64,000 bases of DNA from Alopecurus myosuroides (GCA_028641055.1 CM054062.1:12560826-12624825), one strand, 5' to 3'; positions 1-9,937 are shown, counted from the first letter of the stretch. Numbers and translations are program-made. Notes: a model not told the origin generated them from the letters alone.

Positions 1-947
1 GTGGCCGAGGAGGTGACGTGAGAGGGCGGCAGGAGGGGAGCGGCCGGCGACCATCCTCGCAGGGAGCAGCGGCGACGGCGGCCCTCGGCCGGAAAGGAGG
101 ACGAACGGCGGCGGCCGGCAGCGCTTCCATGCGCGGGAAATTGAAGGGGAGGGGGGACGGCGAGGTGGGGAAGGGGCCCCGGCCGTCCGTGGCCGCGGCA
201 GGGAGGAGGCGCCGGTGGCTGGGCGCGGCGGCCGGCGGTAGTAGAGGACGCGCGGCGGAGCTGCGGCCGCGGGAGGCGCGCGGGCGGAAGGGAGGCGCCG
301 TCCACTCCTTGCTGGGACGAGGGGAGGCGACGGCCGGCGGGCAGGAGGAGCGAGGAGGAGGCGGCGGAGCTCCGGCGGCCGGTCTCGGGAGGAAGGAGGC
401 GAGGGCGACCGAGAGGAGGCAGTGGCGGCGCTCGCTGGGAGCAGAACGAGCGAGGAAGGGAGAGACGAGCGGGGCGATGGGGTTGGGGATCGAACCCATC
501 GATCCCCTGGCGTGCGTGTGCGTGTAGTTGGTCGGGTGCGTGCGTGAGTGCGGATCGGTGCTGTGTGTGCGAAGCGTGCGTGGCCTGTGTTGCGTGCGTG
601 CTCTAGGTGTGCGTGAGTTGTGTGTGCGTTAGGTGTACGTGTGGAGTTAGGGTTTGGCTAGGGTGTGGGTCGTGGGCTGGCTGGACTGGGCCTTGTTGGC
701 CTGGTCTGGCCACCCAAACATTATTTTTTTTTTAAATTTTTTTTTACAAACCAGCTTATTAATTGATTTAAAAACACAATAAAGTTATATTAGCAAACAA
801 TTTTATTTTTCCATTTTAACAGAAAGGAGGTAGAAACAACTGTGAGTTTTCAAACAGATGAAATGCAATGCGATGCATGATGACTTGATGCGAAAAAAAA
901 AAGAAAACAATCGATTTCTAATTTGGGGAAACACCCCGGGTGTTACA
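1..947 (-). mobile_element. Terminal part of an LTR retroelement (outer LTR end), truncated by window edge
   Basis: Read on the minus strand, position 947 begins TGTAACACCCGGGG, a typical TG start of a grass Gypsy LTR. It lies exactly where the E2 3' LTR stops matching the E2 5' LTR. Bases 948-952 (AGCAC) are the candidate target-site duplication; its partner would lie left of the window. Positions 720-800 are AT-rich and 1-530 are very GC-rich (Arg/Gly/Ala in every frame). No primer-binding site is visible, so the LTR, or LTR plus leader, continues off the edge. A solo LTR cannot be excluded. The 169-codon plus-strand frame at 18-527 is a composition artefact. Confidence 0.6.
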
Positions 948-3900
948 AGCACCGTTCACCAAGTCACCGAAAACATACGGAGATAGGAGTGAGTTCACCT
1001 TGTTGTGTATCGATGTTGTGCTTGGTTGAATACGGTGGGCTACATCATCTCCCCCCTTGAAGAAGAGTCGTCCTCGACTCTCGTCAATCCATTTGTGAGC
1101 GGTAGAAGGAATGTTGACGACGAAGATGTCGTTGAAGTTGAGCCGCTTGTCGAAGACCATGTGACGGTAGGCTCGTAGTGGAGGTGGTCCAAAGGTGATG
1201 AAGATCATGAAATGTTCCTCCTTGGATGGTTGAGGGAGATCATGCGAGGCGGTGTAGTCGTTGAAGTTGAGCCTCTTATCGAAGGTCATGCCAAGATATG
1301 CTCGTGGAGGGTGTAGTCCAAAGGTGATGACGATCTTGACATGGTCCCCATTGGATGGATGAGGGTGAGCTTGCGGAAGCGGTAGAGTGTATATGAACTT
1401 GACGCCTTGGTTGCACGCCACTCCATGGGGTGCGTTGTTGTTGATGCTCGTGTCGAAGTTCATGTACATCTTGGCAGTTGATGTGTAGTCGTGGTGATCA
1501 TTGTCGTTGACGCGCTTGTCGAACTCCAAGTGCATCTTGACGAAGGGGATGTAGACGTGGTAGTCATTGTCGTTGACGCGCTTGTCGAACTCCAAGTACA
1601 TCTTGACGTGGGGGATGTAGATGTAGAAGTCGTTGGCGTGGATGCGCATGTGGATCTCCAAGTACATCTTGACATGAGGGATGTAGGCGTAGAAGGCGTT
1701 GTTGTCGTAGTGCTTGTGATGCACCGTGTAGATCTTGACTTGAGGAGTGTGGATGGAGGATGCATCGTCGTAGAACTTTTTGTCAATCTCCATGTGGATC
1801 ATGACGAGTTGAATGTGCTCCTTCCAAATCTTCAAGTCGGTGTCGATGTTCATGCGGTGTGGAGAGCCATGTATGTGGATAAGTCCATGAGGTCGAAGAT
1901 GCTTGATAGGGTCACCAAATCTCTGCAAAATAGACAACAAAGATGGAGAGAGAGTTGGTAAGCCGTTAGTATCAATAAGCACAAATGGGGTTTTTCTCTC
2001 AACTCTCATCTCACTATTGGTGGCTATCATGGCAATGCCTCTAGGAGCACTCATGCTTTTTCCACTCATGATGGGCTTGTGGCTCTCACTCACGTGATGG
2101 TGGATCTCTCTCTCACCACTCATCTCACTAGAAGCTTGAGAGGGGACACTAGAAGGCTCCAAAGTCTTGGCACAAGAGGTGCGCGGGTGTGTCGAAGTCG
2201 TTGCATTGCTTGGAGTCGGTAGTGTCATAGCATGTGGCGAGGAGGATTCGAGCATCTCATCTCTTGGATTGATCTTCAAGTGTGGAAAGGGTGGCTTTCT
2301 TGGAGGAGGAGGTAGGGTCATGGCTTGTGTCGAAGAAGGCTCCGTCATCTCCATGATGTGGTAGTGTAAGCCATGCCTTGTAGCATCCTCAAATGGTCGA
2401 TGATGATGATGATGAAGATATCCTTGGCTAGAATGGTGGCTTGAGCGTGGCCTTGTGGAGGTTGGCATGAGATGCTTTGAAGTCAAGGGGAGTGTGTCAC
2501 CCAATTCGTCGTTACCTCCATCAATGATAGATGAGCCATTGACGCCGGCTCTAGAGAGGTTGAATCGTTGGTTCTTATCTTGAGGATAGGCTTGAAGAAC
2601 TCGTGTCAACACTCGCGATGAATTCTCGGCCTCATTGCAATAGACACTTTCGTCACCATTGGTTGGCATGTCCAAGGAATTGAGAGCTAGTTGGTGCAAG
2701 GCATAGTATTGGCCTTCACTCATGTAGGCATGGTCACCATTTTGGTTGGCAACCATGATCATCTCATTGGTAGCATTGGAAACTCTCTTGTGGATGGTTG
2801 GAGTTGGCACTTGTGTCATTGAAGACGAGGAAGAAGAATGCCTTAGAGATGATGGCAAAGGATGAGCCTCTTTCACAATGTCACATGCATCAACGTCTTC
2901 ATCATAGAGTGGTAGAGTGGTATCCTCATGCGCATGGTGATGTCGATCTTGTGTCATGGGAGGAATAGCTTCACACTCTTGATGTTGTTGTTGCGCTTGT
3001 GGTGATGAGGGAAACTCATGCTCTTGATCATGAAGGTCATTGTTCATCCTCATAGAATGTCGCTCATGGAAGTTGTGGTTGGGTGTTGGTGGTGAAGTAT
3101 CTCTCGCCTCTTGTCTCGATGAAGTAGTGGTATCATAGTGTCCATGGCGAGGGTATTCTTGATCCTTGTCGAAGGCGGGGTGCGAAGAGAAAGCACATTG
3201 TTGGTGAAGATGAGGTGGAGGCTCCCATTCCTCATGTTGGTGATGATGCGATGGAATTCCTTGGTCAAGTGGGTGCGGTGCTTCATCCAATATGGTAGGA
3301 GGAGAATCATGGATAGCAACTCCATTTGCTTGTTGTTGGCGAGGTCGCTCATGTGGGTCCTCATCAAAAATAGGAAGTGATAGGTCACTTGGAGCATCTT
3401 CACTTGCTTGTTGGTGACGTGGTCGCTCAAGAGGTTCCTCATCAAACATGGGAAACGAGAGATCATGGGTAGCATCCGCGCCTAGTTGAGGTCGAAGTGG
3501 GCGCTCATTGGGGTCTTCATCAAAGAGAGGAAGTGAGATATCATTTGTAGCATTCCCACTTGGTTGTTGTTGATGGTGGTGCTCATAGGGGTCCTCATCA
3601 AAGATGGGTAGTGAAGTAGCATGTTGAGCATCCTCATTGGTTTGGCGATGGCGGTCATGATGGAGAGGATGGCGCCGGTGGTCATTGTGGTGGAGATGTG
3701 GTAGGCATTCACTAGAAGCCATGTCGAGGGCACCTTCTTGATAATGGCCTTGGTCTTGGTGGTCATTGTGGTGATGACGCACATTTTGCCTTGGAAGCCT
3801 TGAATGTGGGCGAGCACCATCCACGAAACCATGTAGACCATAGTCATGAGTCGAGCTTGGAGAAGGTGGGTGATGAAGAATATCCGGTCGTAGAGGGTGA

Positions 3901-4661
3901 TCTTGAAGAGGGTCACCACGGCCTTGTCGGTGTCGAGGTCGAGGTAGTGGTGATGGCAAGCAATGATGGGTCGAAATTTGTTGACGATGGAGCTTGCGGC
4001 GTTCCCACACCTCATGTGTGGGATGACTCCGGAAGTCATTTGGATGCCTTGGCTTCTTGGCCTTCTCGCTAGATGGGGCCTCGATGATGTCCTTCTTGTG
4101 GCGCCGTCTTGATGTTGAAGGAGACAATCTTGACGTTGCCAACTTGTCGGATTTCTTGTCGTTGCACCATATTGAGGTTGAAGGTAGTTGTCTTGTCTTG
4201 GCCTTGGCATTCTCCTTGAAGTTCCTTGGTGGTGAGCATGAACCATCGGACATATGATGTCTTGGCAATCGAAGCTTGGCGAGGAAGTTCTTGTAAGTGA
4301 GCTCATCCATGTCGGAGTCGAAGTAGCTTGTGGAGTCGTTGTCGGTGTCGTACTCCGTCATGGTTGTGGATGCGTTGTCGGTGTAGCATGGCTCCATCTC
4401 GTCATCCAAGCTTGCGGTGTCATAGTTGTAGTAGTGATTCATGTCATTGGAGCTCATGGAGTCGAATTCGTCGTGGTTGTTGTGGTGCTCCTCCATGTCG
4501 ATGATGCTTGGGGAGGAGTAGTCAGTGTAGAGCTCGACGTCGTGGTCGTAGTAGTGGTGGTGATCCACCATGTCATGCTCGTAGTAGTGGTCATCCACGA
4601 TGTCGTGCTTGTAGGAGTGGAGGTCCATGTCTAGCTCGTTGTAGTCGTAGTGGTCCATCAT
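918..4661 (-). CDS. E2 ORF: 1,247-aa His/Asp/Tyr-rich repeat protein, function unknown
   Basis: The ATG is at 4661; an in-frame TAG lies about 18 codons upstream and no earlier in-frame ATG occurs. The product is not gag, protease, RT or integrase by any motif I can see. The N-terminal 130 residues are extremely rich in D, H, Y, M and E. A His/Pro/Arg-rich region follows. Next come about five 26-residue repeats with an LP(I/L)FDEDP core (DNA 3260-3611), a Ser/Thr/Pro/His-rich middle, then about five 22-residue repeats with a YIPxVKMYLEFDKR core (DNA 1431-1755) and two longer repeats ending FDKRLNFND. The frame does not stop before the purine tract; it enters the 3' LTR and stops in the nested insertion, so the original C-terminus is lost. 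A 3.7-kb open frame that stays open in the duplicate argues for past coding function, but low complexity makes chance openness possible. Confidence 0.55.
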   Translation of the reverse strand: MMDHYDYNELDMDLHSYKHDIVDDHYYEHDMVDHHHYYDHDVELYTDYSSPSIIDMEEHHNNHDEFDSMSSNDMNHYYNYDTASLDDEMEPCYTDNASTTMTEYDTDNDSTSYFDSDMDELTYKNFLAKLRLPRHHMSDGSCSPPRNFKENAKAKTRQLPSTSIWCNDKKSDKLATSRLSPSTSRRRHKKDIIEAPSSEKAKKPRHPNDFRSHPTHEVWERRKLHRQQISTHHCLPSPLPRPRHRQGRGDPLQDHPLRPDILHHPPSPSSTHDYGLHGFVDGARPHSRLPRQNVRHHHNDHQDQGHYQEGALDMASSECLPHLHHNDHRRHPLHHDRHRQTNEDAQHATSLPIFDEDPYEHHHQQQPSGNATNDISLPLFDEDPNERPLRPQLGADATHDLSFPMFDEEPLERPRHQQASEDAPSDLSLPIFDEDPHERPRQQQANGVAIHDSPPTILDEAPHPLDQGIPSHHHQHEEWEPPPHLHQQCAFSSHPAFDKDQEYPRHGHYDTTTSSRQEARDTSPPTPNHNFHERHSMRMNNDLHDQEHEFPSSPQAQQQHQECEAIPPMTQDRHHHAHEDTTLPLYDEDVDACDIVKEAHPLPSSLRHSSSSSSMTQVPTPTIHKRVSNATNEMIMVANQNGDHAYMSEGQYYALHQLALNSLDMPTNGDESVYCNEAENSSRVLTRVLQAYPQDKNQRFNLSRAGVNGSSIIDGGNDELGDTLPLTSKHLMPTSTRPRSSHHSSQGYLHHHHHRPFEDATRHGLHYHIMEMTEPSSTQAMTLPPPPRKPPFPHLKINPRDEMLESSSPHAMTLPTPSNATTSTHPRTSCAKTLEPSSVPSQASSEMSGEREIHHHVSESHKPIMSGKSMSAPRGIAMIATNSEMRVERKTPFVLIDTNGLPTLSPSLLSILQRFGDPIKHLRPHGLIHIHGSPHRMNIDTDLKIWKEHIQLVMIHMEIDKKFYDDASSIHTPQVKIYTVHHKHYDNNAFYAYIPHVKMYLEIHMRIHANDFYIYIPHVKMYLEFDKRVNDNDYHVYIPFVKMHLEFDKRVNDNDHHDYTSTAKMYMNFDTSINNNAPHGVACNQGVKFIYTLPLPQAHPHPSNGDHVKIVITFGLHPPRAYLGMTFDKRLNFNDYTASHDLPQPSKEEHFMIFITFGPPPLRAYRHMVFDKRLNFNDIFVVNIPSTAHKWIDESRGRLFFKGGDDVAHRIQPSTTSIHNKVNSLLSPYVFGDLVNGACNTRGVSPN
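948..1047 (-). repeat. E2 3' LTR, first 100 bp only
   Basis: Positions 948-1047 match 6861-6960 with only a change or two. The repeat starts TGATGTAGCCCACC on the minus strand, directly after the purine tract. It is interrupted at 947/948 by the element at the left edge. Confidence 0.85.
1048..1062 (-). other. E2 polypurine tract
   Basis: The minus strand reads CTTCAAGGGGGGAGA just before the 3' LTR start at 1047. This is the expected site of plus-strand DNA priming. The long E2 ORF reads straight through it into the LTR, giving the residues FFKGGDD. Confidence 0.75.
1431..1755 (-). repeat. 66-bp (22-aa) tandem repeats inside the E2 ORF
   Basis: About five units encode Y(I)PxVKMYLEFDKRxNDND-like repeats. 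The two middle units are nearly identical at the DNA level (1500-1620). This part lies upstream of the duplication breakpoint, so it exists only in copy A. Confidence 0.8.
3260..3611 (-). repeat. 78-bp (26-aa) tandem repeats inside the E2 ORF
   Basis: About four to five units of 78 bp encode LPxFDEDPxERP followed by a Gln-rich stretch and an N/D-rich stretch. The units differ in DNA but keep the frame and the FDE(D/E)P core. The last unit (ILDEAPH) is degenerate. The same array is present at about 37655-38006 in copy B. Confidence 0.8.
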
Positions 4662-5939
4662 GGACTCATCATGGTCATCATGGCCTCCATATGATTCGCT
4701 CTAGCTACACATGGTTAGTCACAAGCGCAAGTGTATATATAGAGTGTGAAGACATAAGAGCTCAACCTCACCTTTTAGCAAATATTGGAACTAGTGGACC
4801 ATGCCAAGAGAAACCGATAACCAAAAAGAATGAAGTGACTTGAGTTCTAAAGATCCCCAAAACACGCTCCAAAACACACACGGCTTATGGGTGGATGGCA
4901 ATGGGTTAGAAATGTGGCAAGAAGACGACAAATCCAAAGAAAGTATGTTGTAAAACATGGAGAAGAATCAAAGAAAAGTTAGCACGAAAACCAAACCTAG
5001 TGGAGGGAAAAAATGATATGGTGGAAACTAAAAACACACCTCACACAAGGGATAAATGGGGTTAATGTGGCCAATGGACGAGCGGAGACGAAATGTACCT
5101 ATCGAAGACTAAGCTCAATGCCACACCAACGCAAGGAGGACGCTAGCTCAAACCACAATTAATTAGAGGCAACAAGATTCGCAATGTGGGAACCGGTCAC
5201 TCTCTTCTCTTTTGCAACTCGAAGCTTTGCGTTCCTACAAATGATAGCAATTGGCATCGATCATTTTCTTCTTTTGGCTCTTTTTTCTTCTTTTGCTCTT
5301 TCTCCTTTTTTTTGATTTTTCGCTTTTTGATGGATGATGATTCCCAAATGCCAATGCCTACTCGAACTATTCTCTCACAAGCGCAAAACTCGCACTCTTG
5401 GTGCCACAAATGCGATGCCAAGCGATGTAAAAGAGCTAGTCCAAGTGGGTAAGGTACACAAAGGAAGGGGTTAGTTCAAGCGGAAGCAAGTTATACCTAT
5501 GCGGTGGATGATCACGGGCTTGCGGCCGATGGATGTCGATGTCGTGTGGATCCGTTGATATAGATGCGTAGGCGATGTCGATGGAGACGCGTAGGAACTT
5601 GCCTCACTCAAATCGGAGCAACGCCGACAAAGAAAAAGAAGATACAAAATCTGTCAAAGAATCGAAGAGCAGGATTTTTCTGGGATTCTTGCTCAATTTC
5701 GAAATTCCTCTCAAATCAAGATTTTTTTTTGGACAAATTCGAAGAAAGTGGCTGAATAGAAAGGTGGGGAATGGTATTTGGCAACAAATCTATGAAATAA
5801 AACCACGAAAAACTCAACAAATCGAGAGATTGGTCGAAATCCCTTTTGGCTATTTTTGGTCAAATTTTCGAATTTATGGTGGATAGAAGAAAAATTGGTG
5901 GATGGGGAGGGGGTGGGGTGTCGGATTCGTGTCAATCTA
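4662..5939 (-). other. E2 leader (noncoding, between primer site and ORF)
   Basis: This is 1.28 kb without a convincing ORF on the element's sense strand. It contains a pyrimidine/purine-biased stretch (5270-5330) and an A/T-rich section near 5640-5890. A TATATATA-like motif at about 4733-4741 lies 70-80 bp upstream of the ORF ATG on the minus strand and could be a local promoter, but this is only a motif match. Confidence 0.5.
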
Positions 5940-5952
5940 GCTCTGGATACCA
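5940..5952 (-). other. E2 primer-binding site (initiator tRNA-Met type)
   Basis: The minus strand reads TGGTATCCAGAGC, two bases after the LTR end at 5955. It matches the usual plant iMet site TGGTATCAGAGC with one extra C. Copy B has the same site at 40333-40345. Confidence 0.8.
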
Positions 5953-6379
5953 GATGATATAGGTGTTGACCTCTAAGTTGGCCCGATCTTCACGAATCGA
6001 CAAGAACACACGAAGAACACACGAAGAACGCGAAGAACACGATGAACTCACACACACACACACACACAAAAGGGGAAGATAACTCGTGAAGCCTACGAGG
6101 GATCGCAAACCCAAGTCAACAATACGCTAATTGAAACCGATTCCTCTCACCGGCCGGTCCACCGATCCAACAGAAGCCGCAAGGGGAAGGTTGGCGAGAA
6201 CTACTAGAGTCACAAGGTGAAAGAGTACCTCCTTGGAGAGATCTTGATACAACCCGATAGATGAATCTATGGAGTAGCCATGGATCCCATGGGGGAGGTT
6301 CTCGACATGGGAGGAGGAGCAACAAGCTCAATTATATCTCAAAGTCAACTCTAACCCTAGAACTAGCCACCAGAGTCCC

Positions 6380-6386
6380 TTATATA
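6380..6386 (-). promoter_or_regulatory. TATA box of E2 LTR
   Basis: TATATAA followed by GGGACTC on the minus strand, inside the LTR and 420 bp from its internal end. It is the likely element promoter. The copy B equivalent is at 40773-40779. Confidence 0.65.
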
Positions 6387-6440
6387 GCCTAGGGGGAAAG
6401 GTGGGTCAAAACGGTGCCAAAACGGTGCATTTCCGTGCAA

Positions 6441-6690
6441 AACTGGGCAGCCCGGCCTGGGAGGCCGGCCTGTGAGGCCGGGGTGGGAGGAAGCGCCCAG
6501 CCTGGGGCAGCCGGCCTGGGGGCCGCCCTGAGGCCGGGGTGGAGGCCGGAGCCCTCGGGCTGGTGCCCGGCCTGGGGGGGCTAGGGGAGCCCGGCCTGAG
6601 GCCAGGGTGGGAGGCCGGCTCGCTCGGGTTGGTGGCCGGCCTGAGGCCAGGGGAGGCCGGCCTGGCCGGGGGTTGAGGCCGGGGACCCCG
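6441..6690 (-). repeat. GC-rich minisatellite in E2 LTR U3
   Basis: Imperfect units built on GGCCGGCCTGAGGCC and GGGTGGGAGGCCGG lie upstream of the LTR TATA box. Copy B (about 40841-41055) lacks some units and has a shorter G-run, so the array changed length after the duplication. Confidence 0.75.
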
Positions 6691-6960
6691 TTTTCCTCCG
6701 TTCTTCCTCCTCGGAGCTCCGATCTTGATGCCGTCTTCACCCACTTCCTTCCTAGCTTCATGTGCACCTTATTGGATATGTTCTTGAGCATCTTGGGCAC
6801 CATCTTGGGTCTCCATGGTGTGATCCCGCCTATGCATGTAGAAGGGTATTCATGAGGTAGAGCACCGTTCACCAAGTCACCGGAAACATACGGAGATAGG
6901 AGTGAGTTCACCTTGTTGTGTATCGATGTTGTGCTTGGTTGAATACGGTGGGCTACATCA

Positions 6961-7568
6961 GAGTTGGATCGGGTATTACAGGAATACAAACCGTACAATG
7001 ACTAAACCTAACAATCTACGGTCATCTGGATCCTTGAGATGCAGATGGGCTTGTGGCCGGCATTGCGAATGCAGTGTCGCGCTTCGTCCCATCTGGGCCT
7101 TCGGCCTTGGGCCCGCCCCTCTGGTCTGGCTTCTGGATGCCGGTAGATACCCCTTCCCAGATATCTCCGAGAGTAGCCTCAGGGAAGGCTAAGGAACTTC
7201 TCTTATCCATTGATTTCTGTCAAAGCTGAATGGCGGAAGTTGGTTCCTGAGTCTTCCCCCTTTATCGATGTTTAGTTTTAATGTGGTCCGTCATCCAGTA
7301 GAAAAGACGGATCTTCTCAGCTAAGTTTCCTCCGTGTGGGTGTTCTGCTCTAGGCAGAGCGAATTAACAGCCATAGTGCACGTGGCACCATTATCGGGGC
7401 ATCAACCCTGACAGAAACGGCAGGTAATGATCACTCCGCCAATTCTGGCGCAGGAATCGAGGAGACGCCCCGAGTGGCAACGGTCACACGCGTGAAATGC
7501 GGTCAAATCGTGCCACGCGTCTTGCATCCAAGCGTGCGACCGTTGCGGCCGAGGCGGCCATTCGGAGC
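6961..7568. other. No gene seen; flank between E2 and the Tat-type gene relic
   Basis: Bases 6961-6965 (GAGTT) would be the E2 target-site copy on this side. The rest is unique-looking sequence with no ORF I trust. It probably belongs to the same old retroelement as the gene relic that follows, since it leads directly into that gene's TATA box. Confidence 0.4.
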
Positions 7569-7575
7569 TATAAAA
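7569..7575 (+). promoter_or_regulatory. TATA box of the Tat-type accessory gene relic, copy A
   Basis: CTATAAAAG lies 136 bp upstream of the ATG at 7711, followed by a pyrimidine-rich leader. The spacing is close to that of the antisense gene in the intact Gypsy element (TATA 35603-35610, ATG 35437). The copy B equivalent is at 41942-41948. Confidence 0.6.
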
Positions 7576-7710
7576 GATCCCCCGAGCCGCACTCCTTTCC
7601 TTCTTCTTCCACACGCACCTTCATTCGCTCCATCTCCATTGCGCCTAAGATTCCTCCTCCGCATAGAGAACAAGCAAGAAGAAAACTTTCGTAGAGACCA
7701 ATCCGAAGGC

Positions 7711-9937
7711 ATGAGTAGCACAATGGCCTCTGGAGATGTTCATTCCGGTAGTGACGAAACAATGGAGGGGGAAGGATCCTCCATGGCGGCAGCGGCGACG
7801 GCCGCATCAAGCGAGGCACACATTACTTCTCCTTCATCGCCCATGGCCTATCCTCTGGCCGGGAGCGCAGCGGATTCAGCGCCAGCATCCGGTGCATCTG
7901 CCGCAGCGAAGGGGAAATTGAAGGCGGCGGACGACATCGCTGCTCCGAAGCTCGATGCCGGTGGTGACGACGACGGAGCCGAGGAAGAAAGTGCCAACGG
8001 GTACTGGATCCCTAGCTCTGTCACAACGCCGAATAATGGGTTCCTGCCAAGGAAGAAATGGCAGAGCGTGGAAGGTGACACGGAACCCAAGCCCCGGGAC
8101 GACGAGCACGTCGTCCTCTTATCGCATATGCAACGTGGGTTAGGACTCTTGTCGTCCGCCTTTTTCCTCTCCATCCTCGATTATTACGGCGTCCAGTCTC
8201 ACAACTTGACGCCCGATGCCATTTTATACATTTTCGCCTTCCAGGCCCTCTTCGATGGCTACTTAGGAATAGCCCCGAGCCTAGATTTCTTTAAATATTG
8301 CTTTTATGTGAGGAGAGAGCCAAACCGCAAATGGGGGGTTGAAGGTGTGTGGAACCATCTACCTCAACCTTCATCGGAAGAGGGAACTTTGGTTCCTCAA
8401 AGATCCAAAATCTGAATCCGTTAAGTATTGGTCGTCCATGTTCTTTTACGTGGAAGATGTGCCCTCCCCGAGGAAGACAATGGGGCTTCCACAGTTTGTC
8501 AACGGCGCGGCTGTCCCTAGGGATAGTTGGAAGGAGGACGCCGTACAGACGCTTCCGGTGAATCTGGAGAAGATCAAACGGGGGATCACCAAGCTCACTA
8601 CGTCAGAACCCGAACTCACCAGAGCAGAAACTGTGCTCTGCTGGTTCCGTCGTAGGATCCAGCCACTTTCCCATCGGGAGGGCAAGCTGATGAGTGCTTT
8701 GATGAGTTCGACAGGCTTATTACGGGGTTTGGGGCAACCTAAAGCCAGAAGATTAAAGAATAGTGCTTTGATGAGTTCGACATGCTTATTCCGGGGTTTG
8801 AGCACAATTTTGTGCCTACCCCACTTCCTCGTCCAGCAAGGTGCCTACAGGCTCATACATCTATCGGGAGGGATTCACCTTCCGCCCTAAGGAAGTAATG
8901 GACGAAGGGTTTTCCTTTCTTGGAACCCAGTTCCAGCGCTACAACAAGGATTTCCTGGAGGTGCTGGGGCATGTAGGCCATATGAATACGGTAAACATCC
9001 TTATCCCTTGCCCCAGAGTAATTTTTCAATTTTTTGTCGGATGATTACTCTTATATTCCTATTGGATTTTGACTCTGCTTTCCCTTTTCTTTTTTGCTTT
9101 ACGTCCTAGAAGACGATTGAGCAAGCAAACGAAGAAGTGTTTTCCGCTTTGAGGGAAAGCAACAAGAAGATGCGGAAGATGGTGAGTCTTCAGAAGGAGA
9201 CGAACAACCAAGGTAATCTTGCTTTTGGCTTTTTCCTTCTCGTTTTTAACTTTCGGCTTTTCCTTTGGAATTCGAGTTTTTTACCTTCTCCTTTCTTAGC
9301 CATTATTGAGGCAGCCAAGGAGGCCCTCTCAAGCGCTGGTAATGCCCAAGGGCTACACGATGAGAACCTTCGCCTTTTCGAAGGACTTTGAGAAATCTGA
9401 CAGAGAGTTCAAGCTCTGTCACTATTCCCTTTGCACGGCGGAGACAAAAATAGCGGAGCAAGAAGCGCAGTCCGTCAAGGACGCAGAGGCCATCTAGGAC
9501 CTCCCGAAGAAACAGGGGGATGCATTGGACGATCTCAACGTCCTGGACATCGAACTTCTTGGTAAGACTTTTCTTTTTGTCCACTTTTACGCTCCTTCTT
9601 TCTGCTTTTTTCTTCTTTCTTCGCAGTTTTGTCTAACATCGAGATTTTTTCCTTTCCAGAGGAGGAGGACAAGACCAAGACCCAGATTGACAATATACGG
9701 GCATTTTCTGCCTACCTTGCGGAGATTCGTGCATCCGGGAAGAGATTTATTGCTAAGTTTCTTCTCGGGAAGAAGTTGGAGCGGGTGACGGAGCGTGCGG
9801 TTGCGCTGGATACTGCCGTTGAGACGCAAGACGGTCTCCTGCGTTCCGCTGCCCGTGGTGGGGCGAAGATAGCTCTAGGCCTTCTTCGTTTCCATTATGT
9901 GGCTCTAGGCCTGCGAAACATCGCGTCGCCGGCGTAA
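7711..9937 (+). pseudogene. Relic of a Tat-retrotransposon accessory gene ('putative gypsy-type transposon' domain), copy A
   Basis: The product from ATG 7711 has a low-complexity acidic N-terminus. It then has a segment (about residues 100-200) with the same layout as the first exon of the antisense gene in the intact Gypsy element: a VLLSHMQRGLGL block, then FFxxILDYYGVQ, then APSLDFFKYCFYVRR. This is the family annotated in grasses as a gypsy-type transposon domain (my recognition, not searched). A frameshift near 8345-8355 moves the frame (the rest continues from about 8339). Near 8690-8810 a roughly 45-bp duplication disrupts it. GT-AG introns are apparent at 8991-9109, 9213-9299 and 9562-9659. 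A TAG at 9495-9497 truncates the coiled-coil part. Its orientation implies that the parent retroelement lay on the minus strand. Both copies share the frameshift and the stop, so decay preceded the duplication. Confidence 0.65.

Larger units (their letters stand above)
948..6960 (-). mobile_element. E2: non-autonomous LTR retrotransposon (Gypsy-like), minus strand
   Basis: On the minus strand the order is: 5' LTR (6960-5955), a tRNA-Met-type primer site (5952-5940), a 1.3-kb leader, one long ORF (from 4661), a purine tract (about 1062-1048) and the start of the 3' LTR (1047-948), which is cut by another element. No reverse transcriptase, RNase H or integrase motif appears in the 4.9-kb interior, so it must be mobilised in trans. 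The purine tract with the gagtcgaggacgactc block just before it is typical of grass Gypsy elements (family knowledge). The 5' half is present again in copy B (37472-41333). Confidence 0.8.
5955..6960 (-). repeat. E2 5' LTR (1,006 bp), copy A
   Basis: The minus strand begins TGATGTAGCCC at 6960 and ends ...TATATCA at 5955. The outer edge is confirmed by the matching 100 bp of the 3' LTR at 948-1047. A TATA box is at 6380-6386. A GC-rich minisatellite lies upstream of it and a CA-dinucleotide run at about 6047-6068 downstream. The base change at 6307 and the repeat-array indels distinguish it from the copy B LTR (40348-41333). Confidence 0.85.

Noticed and set aside
18..527. 169-codon plus-strand ORF rich in Gly, Arg and Ala
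   Set aside because: It lies in very GC-rich LTR-type sequence, where stops are rare in every frame, and has no domain or promoter.
1460..4634. Val-rich, Thr/Ser-rich and Met-rich ORFs overlapping the E2 ORF (for example 1491-1961, 3482-4306, 4254-4634)
   Set aside because: They are frame shadows of the repetitive His/Asp/Tyr codons of the long minus-strand ORF.
6047..6068. CA dinucleotide run as a regulatory element
   Set aside because: An ordinary short microsatellite within the LTR; also in copy B with similar length.
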